In this document: in pieces, positions 34,355 through 42,909 of the stretch
Numbering within the stretch: the stretch's first letter is position 1
How the letters are laid out: each line of letters starts with the position of its first letter
Source of the DNA: Candidatus Gastranaerophilales bacterium
GTDB lineage: Bacteria > Cyanobacteriota > Vampirovibrionia > Gastranaerophilales > Gastranaerophilaceae
NCBI GenBank assembly: GCA_944325655.1
Contig: CALVAW010000002.1
Coordinates: 1 to 64,000 of the forward strand
Direction: 5' to 3'
Length of the DNA stretch: 64,000 nt
Position numbers and translations under genes: made by a program
The notes under the pieces: model-generated
Seen by the model: the letters and a program-made list of their open reading frames with translations, nothing else
What the model was told of the DNA's origin: nothing
Database searches by the model: none

Positions 34355-34969
34355 ATGGGTACATTTTTTAAAACGTTTTTTGTTTGTTTGTTATTGACAT
34401 TTGGTTTTTTAGGATATAAGTATTTTTCTACGGAAAGTTATAATACAAATTTGTCCGTATCAAAGGAAAGTCCTGTTTTTGGTTTGCATGAAGATTATCC
34501 TGAAAGCACCCCGAGTACTCAAGCGCCTCAGGTTACCAATAATGACTCTCCTAAGGTAAACAAAAAAAATGAGCTAAAAAAATATACCCACACATGTTTT
34601 TTCTATTCTGCAGACGGAAAACTGACCCCCATTAAAAGAGAACTTAGCTCCAGACCTTCTTTGGAAACTACGATTAATCTCCTTTTAAAAGGGCCTACTA
34701 TTCCTGAAACAAAAAAAGGAATTTATTCTGAAATTCCTGCTAATGTAGATTTGATTTCAGTCAGAAATGAATCGAAAGGTCTAATTGTTAATTTGTCTTC
34801 AAATTTTGGTAATGGCGGCGGTTCGCAAAGTATTGAAAACAGAGTTAAACAACTTTCAAAAACTATCAAAACATATTCTCCTTCAAAGCCCATTTATCTT
34901 TATATCAATGGCAAAGAAGTTGAATATCTCGGAGGAGACGGTGTTTTTATTAAACAGCCTTTAGAATAG
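34355..34969 (+). CDS. GerMN-domain exported or membrane-anchored protein
   Basis: The 204-residue protein has an N-terminal hydrophobic helix (FFVCLLLTFGFLGY) without a clear cleavage or lipobox site. Then comes a Pro/Ser/Thr-rich linker. The C-terminal 120 residues form a GerMN domain: CFFYSADGKLTPIKREL, ETTINLLLKGP, VDLISVRNESKGLIVNLSSNFG, and IYLYINGKEV. The domain occurs in spore germination and in cell-wall proteins of many non-sporulating bacteria. It lies four bases after truB. Role probably at the envelope. Confidence 0.85.
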   Translation: MGTFFKTFFVCLLLTFGFLGYKYFSTESYNTNLSVSKESPVFGLHEDYPESTPSTQAPQVTNNDSPKVNKKNELKKYTHTCFFYSADGKLTPIKRELSSRPSLETTINLLLKGPTIPETKKGIYSEIPANVDLISVRNESKGLIVNLSSNFGNGGGSQSIENRVKQLSKTIKTYSPSKPIYLYINGKEVEYLGGDGVFIKQPLE

Positions 34970-35752
34970 TTAGATAGCAATCCAATTTTTTCTTGCTTTT
35001 TTGTCTTGAAGTTTTTTGTCGTATATATTTATAGTATAGTCTTTTTGATTTAAAATTGCTGACCAAAAACCTTCAGAGTATGAATTTTTTGTGTTTAATA
35101 TGATTTTGTGCTTGCAGCAGGTTAAAAAGTAAAATTCTTCTCTCCAGTCATTCAGGTTGATAATTTCGTAATCGACATAAAATTTTATTTCGTTTGATAT
35201 ATCTTTTTTTGAAAATATATAAAGTTTTGGTTTTTTTATATATTTATTTAATCTTTTTGTTGCTTGATATATAAAATCTTTTTCTTTTTTATTTAATATG
35301 TCGTTTTCGTTTATATACAATCCTATTGATTGAGTATTTAAAATGTTTTCTAATATATCATGATTTATCAAAAAGTCATACCTGTTGAATTTTAGCATAT
35401 CCTTAATTTTATCTGATATATAGTCAATATCTTTAATTTTAAAATGTTTTAAATTTAAAATTTTGTTTGTTATTTTTTTTTCTGATATTTTTTTATCAAT
35501 TATTAAGTTGTCGATATATGATTTATTTTTCTTTAGTGCATTATTTGATATTTTTTTTACTCGTGCGCTTGAAATATAATTATATTCCATGTTGAAATTG
35601 GACATATAATTTTCAAATTTTGTTCTTTTTTTTGTATCATTCTCAAGGTAGCAATGCAGGTTTGTATTTTTCTCTATGATTTTTCCGTATGCAATAGAGC
35701 TGAGATTGTCCGCAAAATTCTCTTGATATTCCAAAAGGATTACGTTGTCCAA
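34970..35752 (-). CDS. Divergent GT11 (alpha-1,2-fucosyltransferase)-like protein
   Basis: The start is TTG, with GGGAG seven bases upstream. The 260-residue protein is very rich in Lys, Ile and Asn. Its C-terminal third follows the GT11 layout: KLYIFSKKDISNEI matches the strand-plus-DD region, and LTCCKHKIILNTKNSYSEGF matches the family CKHNIIANSSFSWWGA region. The N-terminal ENFADNLSSIAYGKIIEK matches the first GGLGNQ-type helix. The donor motif HIRRGDY is replaced by SIGLYINENDIL, so the key Arg residues are missing. Activity as a fucosyltransferase is therefore doubtful. No envelope-glycan genes are next to it. Confidence 0.55.
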   Translation of the reverse strand: MDNVILLEYQENFADNLSSIAYGKIIEKNTNLHCYLENDTKKRTKFENYMSNFNMEYNYISSARVKKISNNALKKNKSYIDNLIIDKKISEKKITNKILNLKHFKIKDIDYISDKIKDMLKFNRYDFLINHDILENILNTQSIGLYINENDILNKKEKDFIYQATKRLNKYIKKPKLYIFSKKDISNEIKFYVDYEIINLNDWREEFYFLTCCKHKIILNTKNSYSEGFWSAILNQKDYTINIYDKKLQDKKARKNWIAI

Positions 35753-35871
35753 AATAATACTCCCAATAAAAAATTAATCAAATGTATGATTTACAATTAA
35801 ATGTATCACAAATATGCTTAGATATGTTTAAATAATTAAATCTTAATAAATACTTTATAAGGAACTTTAAT

Positions 35872-36432
35872 ATGAGAAAATTATTTTCTTTTGCAGCTAT
35901 ATTATTTTTAGCGGTTATTTGCGGAGCATGTGTTAATACTTTTGCTGTTCATGAGCTCAATCAAATTGCTGCAAAATATATTGAGGAAGGTAATTACAAT
36001 GCGGCTATATCTCGTCTTGAATCTTCAATTGATTTGGATGGTGCCGTGTATGAATCTCGATATAATTTAGCTGTTGCTTATTTAAAGGTTGATGAGTGTG
36101 AAAAAGCTTTAAAACAAATCGAAGAAGCATCTAAATTAAATGATAAAGAACCTGTGGTCTTTTACACTATGGGCGTTGCAAATAATTGTATAGCAGACGG
36201 AATATATCATAAAAAAGGTGCAGATGGCGTGGTTGAAGAAATTAAATATGACGAGATAAATTCATATACCATGGCAAAAAAATATATTGATTACTTAGCT
36301 GCTTCAAATTCAGGATTTGATAAATATCTCTCCCTTGTCCCGACTGCTTCTGATGCTGAAGATGTTAAGGGAATTGTAATGCAAAATGAACAAAAAATTG
36401 CAGAGACTAAGCAAAAATATAATTTGGAATAA
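35872..36432 (+). CDS. TPR-containing lipoprotein
   Basis: The 186-residue protein has a signal peptide with lipobox ICGAC (Cys about residue 20). The next 110 residues hold TPR units: LNQIAAKYIEEGNYNAAISRLESS and YNLAVAYLKVDECEKALKQIEEA. The C-terminal part is helical. AAGGAAC precedes the ATG. It is followed by lgt, whose product adds the diacylglyceryl to such lipoproteins. The two genes are adjacent and probably co-transcribed. Confidence 0.82.
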   Translation: MRKLFSFAAILFLAVICGACVNTFAVHELNQIAAKYIEEGNYNAAISRLESSIDLDGAVYESRYNLAVAYLKVDECEKALKQIEEASKLNDKEPVVFYTMGVANNCIADGIYHKKGADGVVEEIKYDEINSYTMAKKYIDYLAASNSGFDKYLSLVPTASDAEDVKGIVMQNEQKIAETKQKYNLE

Positions 36433-36438
36433 TTGTTT

Positions 36439-37239
36439 ATGAATTTAGTTTTCTATCCGCCTCATTCTTCGGTTGCTTTTTCGCTTTTCGGATATGATAT
36501 TCGATGGTATGGAATAATATTATCAGTAAGTTTGTTTGTAGGTACTATAATCTCATTTGTAATAGCGAAGAAAAAACATGATAATAGTTTTTCGGATATT
36601 TTTTTAGATTCCGTATTTCCTGTTGTTATATCTGCTATTATTGGTGCGAGATTATTTTATGTTATTGGTGAATATAATTTTTATAAAAATCATTTGATTG
36701 AAATTTTTATGATAAATCATGGCGGACTTTCGATTTATGGTGCGATTATATTTGGGATTGCAGCTTTATATCTATATTTAAAAATTAAAAAACAAGATTT
36801 TCTTGCATATTTTGATATCTATGCTCTTGTAATGCCATTATGCCAATCAATAGGCAGGTGGGGCAATTATTTTAATCAAGAAGCCTTTGGTAAACCGGCT
36901 TATGGTTTATTTAAGCTATATGTTGACGATTTTCGAAGACCTGATGCCTATATCGGTGTAGATTTTTTTCATCCTGCTTTTTTTTATGAAAGTGTTTTGG
37001 ATTTATGTTTATTTTTTGTTTTATTTTATCTTTTTTTTAAATGTAAGAATCTTAAGAACGGTACAATTTTTTCGATATATTTAATTTTTTATGCAGTTAT
37101 AAGAATTTTTGTTGAATCTGTCAGAATTGACAGTATTTTAAATCTTAGCAACATTCCTATTGCTGTTTTAATAAGCATTTTTTCTTTAATTTTTGGGACT
37201 ATAATTTTATTTTACTTATATAAAAAACCCCCGATTTAG
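36439..37239 (+). CDS. lgt: Prolipoprotein diacylglyceryl transferase
   Basis: The ATG at 36439 is preferred to an in-frame TTG two codons upstream. The 266-residue membrane enzyme moves diacylglycerol from phosphatidylglycerol to the lipobox Cys. It contains IRWYGIILSVSLFVG, MINHGGLSIYGAI (essential His-Gly-Gly) and the Lgt signature GRWGNYFNQEAFG, followed by FFYESVLDL and IRIFVESVR. About seven membrane helices. Its presence agrees with the lipoproteins in this window. It ends in a strong terminator. Confidence 0.95.
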   Translation: MNLVFYPPHSSVAFSLFGYDIRWYGIILSVSLFVGTIISFVIAKKKHDNSFSDIFLDSVFPVVISAIIGARLFYVIGEYNFYKNHLIEIFMINHGGLSIYGAIIFGIAALYLYLKIKKQDFLAYFDIYALVMPLCQSIGRWGNYFNQEAFGKPAYGLFKLYVDDFRRPDAYIGVDFFHPAFFYESVLDLCLFFVLFYLFFKCKNLKNGTIFSIYLIFYAVIRIFVESVRIDSILNLSNIPIAVLISIFSLIFGTIILFYLYKKPPI

Positions 37240-37254
37240 CGGGGATTTTTTTTA
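37222..37254. terminator. Shared terminator of lgt and gpmI
   Basis: A CCCCG/CGGGG stem with a six-base loop (37229-37244) is flanked by A6 and T8. lgt and gpmI converge here, so it works for both. Confidence 0.85.
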
Positions 37255-38790
37255 TTTTGCAGCCATTACTTTTATTATTGATTTGCCTGTCATTTCTTTG
37301 GGTTTTTGTATTCCCATTATTTCAAGTATTGTAGGTGCAATATCGCACAATGCTCCTGTGTCATTTAATTCAAATTTATCCTTTGAAACTATAATAAAAG
37401 GTACAACGTTTGTGGTATGTGCAGTTTGCGGAGCATGAGTTTGTTCATTATACATCCATTCTGCATTTCCATGGTCAGCTGTTATTACCATGGTTACGTT
37501 ATTTTCTAATGCTTTATTAGCAATTTTTCCTATGCATTCATCAACCGTTTCACAGGCTTTTATTGCCGCTTCCATGACTCCTGTATGTCCAACCATATCA
37601 GGATTTGCAAAATTTACAAGAATAAAACCGTATTCTTCATCATCCAAGGCTTTTAAAACATTATCGCATACTTCTCTTGCACTCATTTCCGGTTTTAAAT
37701 CATAAGTAGCGACCTTTGGAGAATTTACCAGCGCTCTTGTTTCAAGTTTTCCTGACTTTTCAACTCCACCGTTGAAAAAGAATGTAATATGAGCGTATTT
37801 TTCTGTTTCTGCCGTTCTGAATTGTTTTATATTGTTGTCATCCAGTACGTCTCCAAGAATATTTGTTAATGATTGCGGTTTGAACGCAACGGGTGTTTTA
37901 AAAGTTTCATCATACTGTGTCATGCATACATAGTATAAGTTTTTGATAATTTTTTTTCTTTTAAATTCGTTGAAATTTTCATCGTTAAATGCTCTTGTAA
38001 TTTCTCTTGCCCTGTCGGGTCTGTAGTTGAAGAAAATAATTGCATCGTTGTCCTCTACTCGTCTTTTTGATATTACCGCAGGTTTTACGAATTCATCCGT
38101 TACATCGTTTTTGTATGAATTTTCAATTGCTTCTTCGGAGTTGTTTTCTTTTATTCCTTCGCCGAGAGTTAAGCAGTCATAAGCTTTTTCAATTCTATCC
38201 CAACGTTTATCTCTGTCCATCGCCCAGTATCTGCCGATAATTGATGCAATGGGGGGAAGATTGTATTTTTTTAGCTCCTGTTCTATCTCTTGCAAATATA
38301 AATATGCTGATTTTGGAGGTGTATCTCGTCCGTCAAGAAAAGCATGAACATAAACATTTTTTATTTTGTTATCTGCAGCCATTTTGATTAGTGCTTTTAA
38401 ATGCTTCATAGAGCTGTGTACACCGCCGGGCGAGACCAATCCCCATATATGAAGTGCTGAATTATATTTTTTTACATGGTTAATTGCAGCCATAAATTCT
38501 TCGTTTTCAAAGAAATCACCGTCGTCAATTGATTTATTTATTCTGGTTAATTCTTGATATACTATCCTTCCTGCTCCGATATTTAAGTGTCCGACTTCGG
38601 AATTGCCCATTTGTCCTTCAGGAAGTCCTACGTATAGTCCGTCTGCATGAATTTGTGTTGACGGCATTTGTGACATAAATTTATCGAAATTTGGAGTTTT
38701 AGCACTATATACCGCATTATATTTGGTATCTTTAGAAATTCCCCATCCGTCTAATATGCAAAGCAAAGTTCTTTTTTTAGTATTTGACAT
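37252..38790 (-). CDS. gpmI: 2,3-bisphosphoglycerate-independent phosphoglycerate mutase
   Basis: The 512-residue enzyme interconverts 3- and 2-phosphoglycerate using two Mn ions. It starts LLCILDGWGIS (metal-binding Asp), then GNSEVGHLNIGAGRIVYQ with the catalytic Ser, and HAFLDGRDTPPKSA. The metal residues continue in NFANPDMVGHTG and TADHGNAEWM. Normal length. A GAGAGG site precedes the ATG and an extended -10 promoter lies further upstream. It is a single-gene transcript. Confidence 0.97.
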   Translation of the reverse strand: MSNTKKRTLLCILDGWGISKDTKYNAVYSAKTPNFDKFMSQMPSTQIHADGLYVGLPEGQMGNSEVGHLNIGAGRIVYQELTRINKSIDDGDFFENEEFMAAINHVKKYNSALHIWGLVSPGGVHSSMKHLKALIKMAADNKIKNVYVHAFLDGRDTPPKSAYLYLQEIEQELKKYNLPPIASIIGRYWAMDRDKRWDRIEKAYDCLTLGEGIKENNSEEAIENSYKNDVTDEFVKPAVISKRRVEDNDAIIFFNYRPDRAREITRAFNDENFNEFKRKKIIKNLYYVCMTQYDETFKTPVAFKPQSLTNILGDVLDDNNIKQFRTAETEKYAHITFFFNGGVEKSGKLETRALVNSPKVATYDLKPEMSAREVCDNVLKALDDEEYGFILVNFANPDMVGHTGVMEAAIKACETVDECIGKIANKALENNVTMVITADHGNAEWMYNEQTHAPQTAHTTNVVPFIIVSKDKFELNDTGALCDIAPTILEIMGIQKPKEMTGKSIIKVMAAK

Positions 38791-38816
38791 ATATTACCTC
38801 TCTTTTTTTGTGATTT

Positions 38817-38825
38817 ATTTTATCA
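38817..38825 (-). promoter_or_regulatory. Extended -10 promoter of gpmI
   Basis: On the minus strand TGATAAAAT (TG-n-TAAAAT) lies 26 bases before the gpmI ATG. The surrounding TGTGATA is shared with promoters of the phage lipoprotein, valS and the GT11-like gene. Confidence 0.5.
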
Positions 38826-38899
38826 CAGAAAAAATACATTATACAGAGAGATTTTATTTAATTTGTTTTTATATTATTATATTAATTAGGGAAATTATC

Positions 38900-40534
38900 A
38901 TGAGATACTCAAAATACAGTATAGTTATTGTCGGAAGCGGAATTAGCGGTTTATATCTGGCAAATAAGTTGTCTGAAAATAAAAGTTTTACGGATGGAAT
39001 ATTAGTAGTCACCAAAGAGGGACTGTTTTCAGGTTCTTCAAGTTTAGCGCAGGGCGGTATTGTATCTGTTATTCCTGAGATAAATCCGGCGGATTCTGTT
39101 GAACTGCATGTTAAAGATACCATCATGGCAGGTTGCGGTTTAAATAACCTTGATACTGTTAAGTTTGTATCTCAAAAATCATCACAAATTGCAGAAGAAT
39201 TAATGCGTTTTGGTGTAAAATTTGATTTAGATAAGAATAACTCTCTTGATTTTACATTAGAGGGGGCGCATAGTTGCCCCAGAATACTTCATGCTAGCGG
39301 AGATTCAACAGGCAGAGTTATTGAGAAAGCATTGTGTGAAAAATTAAATTTAGCGCCTAATGTTGAATTGTATGATAATACAATGGCTCTTGAGTTGCTT
39401 GTTGATTCTGACAATACTTGCAAGGGGTTGATTGTTTATAATTGGATGAATCAGTATTATGAAGCAATTTATAGCGGAAATATAATAATTGCAACCGGCG
39501 GTATAGGTCAGATATATAAAAATACAACAAATCCGACTTCTTCAACAGGAGACGGTATAGCACTTGCATATAACGCAGGAGCTGAGGTTTTCGATATGGA
39601 ATTTGTACAGTTTCATCCTACTGCTTTATTCTGCAAAGAAAAGGCATCCATGCCTCTTGTCTCAGAATCGGTAAGGGGTGAAGGTGCTAAATTGGTCGAT
39701 TTAAATGGTGAATATTTTGCAAAAAATTATCATCATCTTGCAGATTTAGCTCCAAGAGATGTTGTTGCAAGGGCTATAAATGAGCAAATGCTTCAAAATG
39801 GTTTTGAATATGTTAATTTAGACATATCACAAATCGGAATAGAAAAATTTAAACAACGTTTTCCCACTATTTCTAAATTATGTTTAGAAAACGGTATTGA
39901 TATTGACAATGGTTTAATACCGGTGGTTCCTGCCGAACATTATTTTATGGGTGGTATTAAAACCGATTTATATTCAAAGACGTGTATTAAAAATCTATAC
40001 GCAATCGGTGAGTGTGCTTGTACGGGATTACATGGCGCCAATCGATTGGCTTCAAATTCACTTTTGGAATGTGCTGTGTTTGCGGATAATTTAGCTGATT
40101 ATTTATCTAAAAATGCTTCTAATCCGCCGAAACGTCATGGTGAAAAAATAAAAAATATTATTGAAAGATACTCTAATCTTGATATTGTGTCTGAAAACCA
40201 AGAAGATTTTATTTCTAATTTATTTTCAGAGTTGAAAAATATTATGACGGATAACGTCGGAATAGTTCGCTCTCAAAAAAGCATAGATAACGCCCTAGAG
40301 GCTATTCAAACAATTAAATTGCGTCTTGATGGTGTAATGGCAGAATCAAGATTAAAATATGAATTAAAAAACGCTCTTTGTGTTGCTCGTCTTGTTACGA
40401 TGGCAGCCCTAAAACGTAAGAATTCAATTGGCTCTCATTTTAGGTCTGATTTTCCTCATAGAGCTTATTCATTCAGTGATTGCAGCATAACAAATAAGGA
40501 TGTTTTGAATGATGACAAAATATTGGTTAAATGA
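38900..40534 (+). CDS. nadB: L-aspartate oxidase
   Basis: The start is set at ATG 38900 because the protein then opens MRYSKYSIVIVGSGISGLYL, the FAD dinucleotide-binding fold; upstream in-frame codons give a non-family hydrophobic extension. The 544-residue enzyme oxidises aspartate to iminoaspartate, the first step of NAD synthesis. SSLAQGG, QFHPTAL, the active-site Arg region ESVRGEGAKL and GECACTGLHGANRLASNSL are all present. It overlaps nadC by 26 bases. nadA is not in the window. Confidence 0.95.
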   Translation: MRYSKYSIVIVGSGISGLYLANKLSENKSFTDGILVVTKEGLFSGSSSLAQGGIVSVIPEINPADSVELHVKDTIMAGCGLNNLDTVKFVSQKSSQIAEELMRFGVKFDLDKNNSLDFTLEGAHSCPRILHASGDSTGRVIEKALCEKLNLAPNVELYDNTMALELLVDSDNTCKGLIVYNWMNQYYEAIYSGNIIIATGGIGQIYKNTTNPTSSTGDGIALAYNAGAEVFDMEFVQFHPTALFCKEKASMPLVSESVRGEGAKLVDLNGEYFAKNYHHLADLAPRDVVARAINEQMLQNGFEYVNLDISQIGIEKFKQRFPTISKLCLENGIDIDNGLIPVVPAEHYFMGGIKTDLYSKTCIKNLYAIGECACTGLHGANRLASNSLLECAVFADNLADYLSKNASNPPKRHGEKIKNIIERYSNLDIVSENQEDFISNLFSELKNIMTDNVGIVRSQKSIDNALEAIQTIKLRLDGVMAESRLKYELKNALCVARLVTMAALKRKNSIGSHFRSDFPHRAYSFSDCSITNKDVLNDDKILVK

Positions 40535-41369
40535 TTTTGCAATAGAAGATTTTATTAAGTCTGCTTTAAAAGAAGATTTTTATTATGGTGATATTACAAC
40601 GGATGCTGTGTGCCAGAATATTGAAAATCCGCAATTTGTAGTGTATTTAACTACTCGTGCCGATGGCGTATTGTGCGGCAGACCAATTTTTGAAAAGATA
40701 TTTGAAATCCTCGCAAAAGATGATGTTAAGGCGGATTTTTATTTTTCTGACGGAGATTTTATTAAAAAAGGCGATAAAATTGCTAAAATTTCCGGAGATG
40801 CAAGATACATTTTAACCGGCGAAAGACTTGCTTTGAATTTTGTTCAAAAATTGTCAGGCATTGCAACCTATACCAGAAAATTTCAATCTTTAGTCGATAA
40901 ATACGGAGTGAGAGTTGTCGATACAAGAAAAAATACTCCGAATTTCAGATTATTTGAAAAGTACGCTGTAAAAGTAGGCGGCAATTATTTACATCGATTT
41001 AATTTATCGGATTGTGTTATGTTAAAAGATAACCATATTGCTCTTTTGGGTGGTTCTATTACAAATGCGGTAGAATGTATCAGAAAAAATCTTTCTCATG
41101 CACATAAAATTGAGGTTGAATGCGATACTCTTGAACAGGTCAAAGAAGCTTTAGACTGCAATGTCGATATTATTATGCTGGACAATATGAATTGTGAACA
41201 AATGAAAAAATCTTGCGAAATTATTAATAAAAAGGCTATAGTTGAGGCATCTGGTTGTGTGACGCTTGATAATATTGAAGAAATTGCTTCAACAGGAGTT
41301 GATGTGATTTCTACAAGTGCAATAGTAATGAAAGCTCCCACCTTGGATTTAGCTTTTGATTATAATTAA
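40509..41369 (+). CDS. nadC: Nicotinate-nucleotide pyrophosphorylase (carboxylating)
   Basis: The 286-residue enzyme turns quinolinate and PRPP into nicotinate mononucleotide. It opens IKSALKEDFYYGDITTDAV, has LNFVQKLSGIATYT, the substrate-binding VDTRKNTPNFR, and the lysine-rich LKDNHIALLGGS. The metal-binding VECDTLEQV and IMLDNMN follow, then ASGCVTLDNI. The ATG at 40509 has AGGA eight bases upstream, inside the nadB end. Co-transcribed with nadB. A terminator follows. Confidence 0.96.
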   Translation: MMTKYWLNDFAIEDFIKSALKEDFYYGDITTDAVCQNIENPQFVVYLTTRADGVLCGRPIFEKIFEILAKDDVKADFYFSDGDFIKKGDKIAKISGDARYILTGERLALNFVQKLSGIATYTRKFQSLVDKYGVRVVDTRKNTPNFRLFEKYAVKVGGNYLHRFNLSDCVMLKDNHIALLGGSITNAVECIRKNLSHAHKIEVECDTLEQVKEALDCNVDIIMLDNMNCEQMKKSCEIINKKAIVEASGCVTLDNIEEIASTGVDVISTSAIVMKAPTLDLAFDYN

Positions 41370-41373
41370 TATT

Positions 41374-41399
41374 AAAAAAGAGGCTTTTGCCTCTTTTTT
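41374..41399. terminator. Shared terminator of nadC and gltX
   Basis: An 11-bp stem (A6-GAGGC with GCCTC-T6) over a TTTT loop sits between two convergent genes, and its last bases touch the gltX stop codon. Confidence 0.87.
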
Positions 41400-42840
41400 A
41401 TATGCTGTTCAATCTTTTAATGACTTCATCTTTGCCGAGTATTTGTATGGTTGCAACCATGTCTGCTCCTCTTGTTCTTCCTGTTAGAGCAGCTCTTATT
41501 GCCCACATTGTTTCTTTTGGTTTATAGCCTTTATTTTCTTTGAAATATGTTCTAAAGTAGGCTAATTTATCATGAATTTCTTCAGTATTTTCAAAATTGT
41601 AGTCAATTATTTCTTCTTTAAATTTTGACAATACATCTTTTGCTAATTCCGTCGACAAGAGTTCTTTAACTTCGCTGTAATCAGGTTCTTCAAAGAAATA
41701 TTGTGTGTCAAATTCTAAATCTTTTAATAATGTTATCGGTTCACGAGTAACCTCGATTATGTGTTCAAGTTGTTTTCTTGTGTATTTGGATGTATTGTAT
41801 TTATTCAAAAACGGCAATGCTAAATCCGTTAATTTTGATATATCCATTTTTTTGATATATTGACCGTTCATCCAGTTTAATTTTTCGTATTCAAAAATTG
41901 AATTAGAACTTGAAACTTCGTTAATTCTGAAGTCTGCTGCAATTTCATCGACATTTTTGATTTCTACTCCGTCAGAAGGAGACCATCCTAATAATGCTAC
42001 AAAGTTTAACAGTGCTTCGGTTAAATATCCTTCCTTAATAAAATCCGAAACAGCTGTTGCACCGTGACGTTTTGAAAGTTTACTTCTATCCGGAGCCAGT
42101 ATCATTCCAAGATGTCCAAATTCCGGAACTTTTGCTCCAAGTGCTTCGTAGATTAAAATTTGTTTGGGCGTATTTGAAATATGGTCTTCGCCTCTGATTA
42201 CATGTGTTATTTTCATTAACATGTCATCAATAACAACTGCAAAATTATATGTGGGTGTTCCGTTTGATTTCATTATTGCAAAGTCGCCGATTAATCCGGT
42301 ATCAAATTTTAGTTCACCTTTAACTAAATCATTAAATATAAGTTCTTTAGCATCGACCTTAAATCTGATTGACGGCACTATTCCTTTTGCTTTTAGTGCA
42401 TCTTTTTCTTCTTTTGTTAAATTCAGACATTTTCTTGAATATTTGTATGGAATCTTTTTTTCTGCAGCTATTCTGTGTTCTTCATCCAATTCCTCATTTG
42501 AGCAAAAACATTCATAGGCATAGCCTTTATCTATAAGCATTTGTGCGTATTTTGGGTATATATCAAACCTTTCGGATTGTTTATATGGTCCGTATTCTCC
42601 TCCGACATCGGGACCTTCATCCCAATTCAGACCAAGAGCTTTAAGACTGTCAAAAATATTTTGTTTAAATGCTTCCGAACTTCTGTCAAGGTCTGTATCT
42701 TCAATTCTTAAAACATATTTTCCGCCGGTTTTCTTTGCAAAAAGATAGTTGAAAAGAGCGGTTCTTGCTGTGCCGATATGTAAATTGCCTGATGGAGACG
42801 GAGCTATTCTTACTCTCACTTTTTCTTCTGTATTATTCAT
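41398..42840 (-). CDS. gltX: Glutamyl-tRNA synthetase
   Basis: The 480-residue class I enzyme charges tRNA-Glu. It has PSPSGNLHIGTARTALFNYL (HIGH), RIEDTDLDRS, RGEDHISNTPKQI and the loop SKLSKRHGATAV in place of KMSKS. The zinc-binding region is reduced to CFCS. Whether it is discriminating or also charges tRNA-Gln cannot be told here. AAGAGGA precedes the ATG. It diverges from hom with 69 bases between the starts. Confidence 0.96.
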   Translation of the reverse strand: MNNTEEKVRVRIAPSPSGNLHIGTARTALFNYLFAKKTGGKYVLRIEDTDLDRSSEAFKQNIFDSLKALGLNWDEGPDVGGEYGPYKQSERFDIYPKYAQMLIDKGYAYECFCSNEELDEEHRIAAEKKIPYKYSRKCLNLTKEEKDALKAKGIVPSIRFKVDAKELIFNDLVKGELKFDTGLIGDFAIMKSNGTPTYNFAVVIDDMLMKITHVIRGEDHISNTPKQILIYEALGAKVPEFGHLGMILAPDRSKLSKRHGATAVSDFIKEGYLTEALLNFVALLGWSPSDGVEIKNVDEIAADFRINEVSSSNSIFEYEKLNWMNGQYIKKMDISKLTDLALPFLNKYNTSKYTRKQLEHIIEVTREPITLLKDLEFDTQYFFEEPDYSEVKELLSTELAKDVLSKFKEEIIDYNFENTEEIHDKLAYFRTYFKENKGYKPKETMWAIRAALTGRTRGADMVATIQILGKDEVIKRLNSI

Positions 42841-42894
42841 TTGAAAATCCTCTTAAATAACTTTTTAGTTAATAGTACAACAAAAATAAATTTA

Positions 42895-42903
42895 TGTTAT
42901 TAT
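42895..42903 (+). promoter_or_regulatory. Extended -10 box of hom, predicting a leaderless mRNA
   Basis: TGTTATTAT (TG-n-TATTAT) ends six bases before the hom ATG. No ribosome site is present before the start codon. Confidence 0.5.
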
Positions 42904-42909
42904 TTTTCT

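Noticed and set aside
38723-38899. N-terminal 59-residue extension of NadB
   Set aside because: The extra residues lie over the gpmI start and promoter on the other strand and precede a perfect FAD-binding N-terminus at 38900.
42164-42517. A 117-codon plus-strand frame inside gltX
   Set aside because: It is the antisense of a well-conserved synthetase with no ribosome site and a Ser/Phe-rich shadow composition.
42841-42909. N-terminal 23-residue extension of homoserine dehydrogenase
   Set aside because: It would start at the first base after the gltX start codon, with no ribosome site, and the dinucleotide fold begins at 42910.
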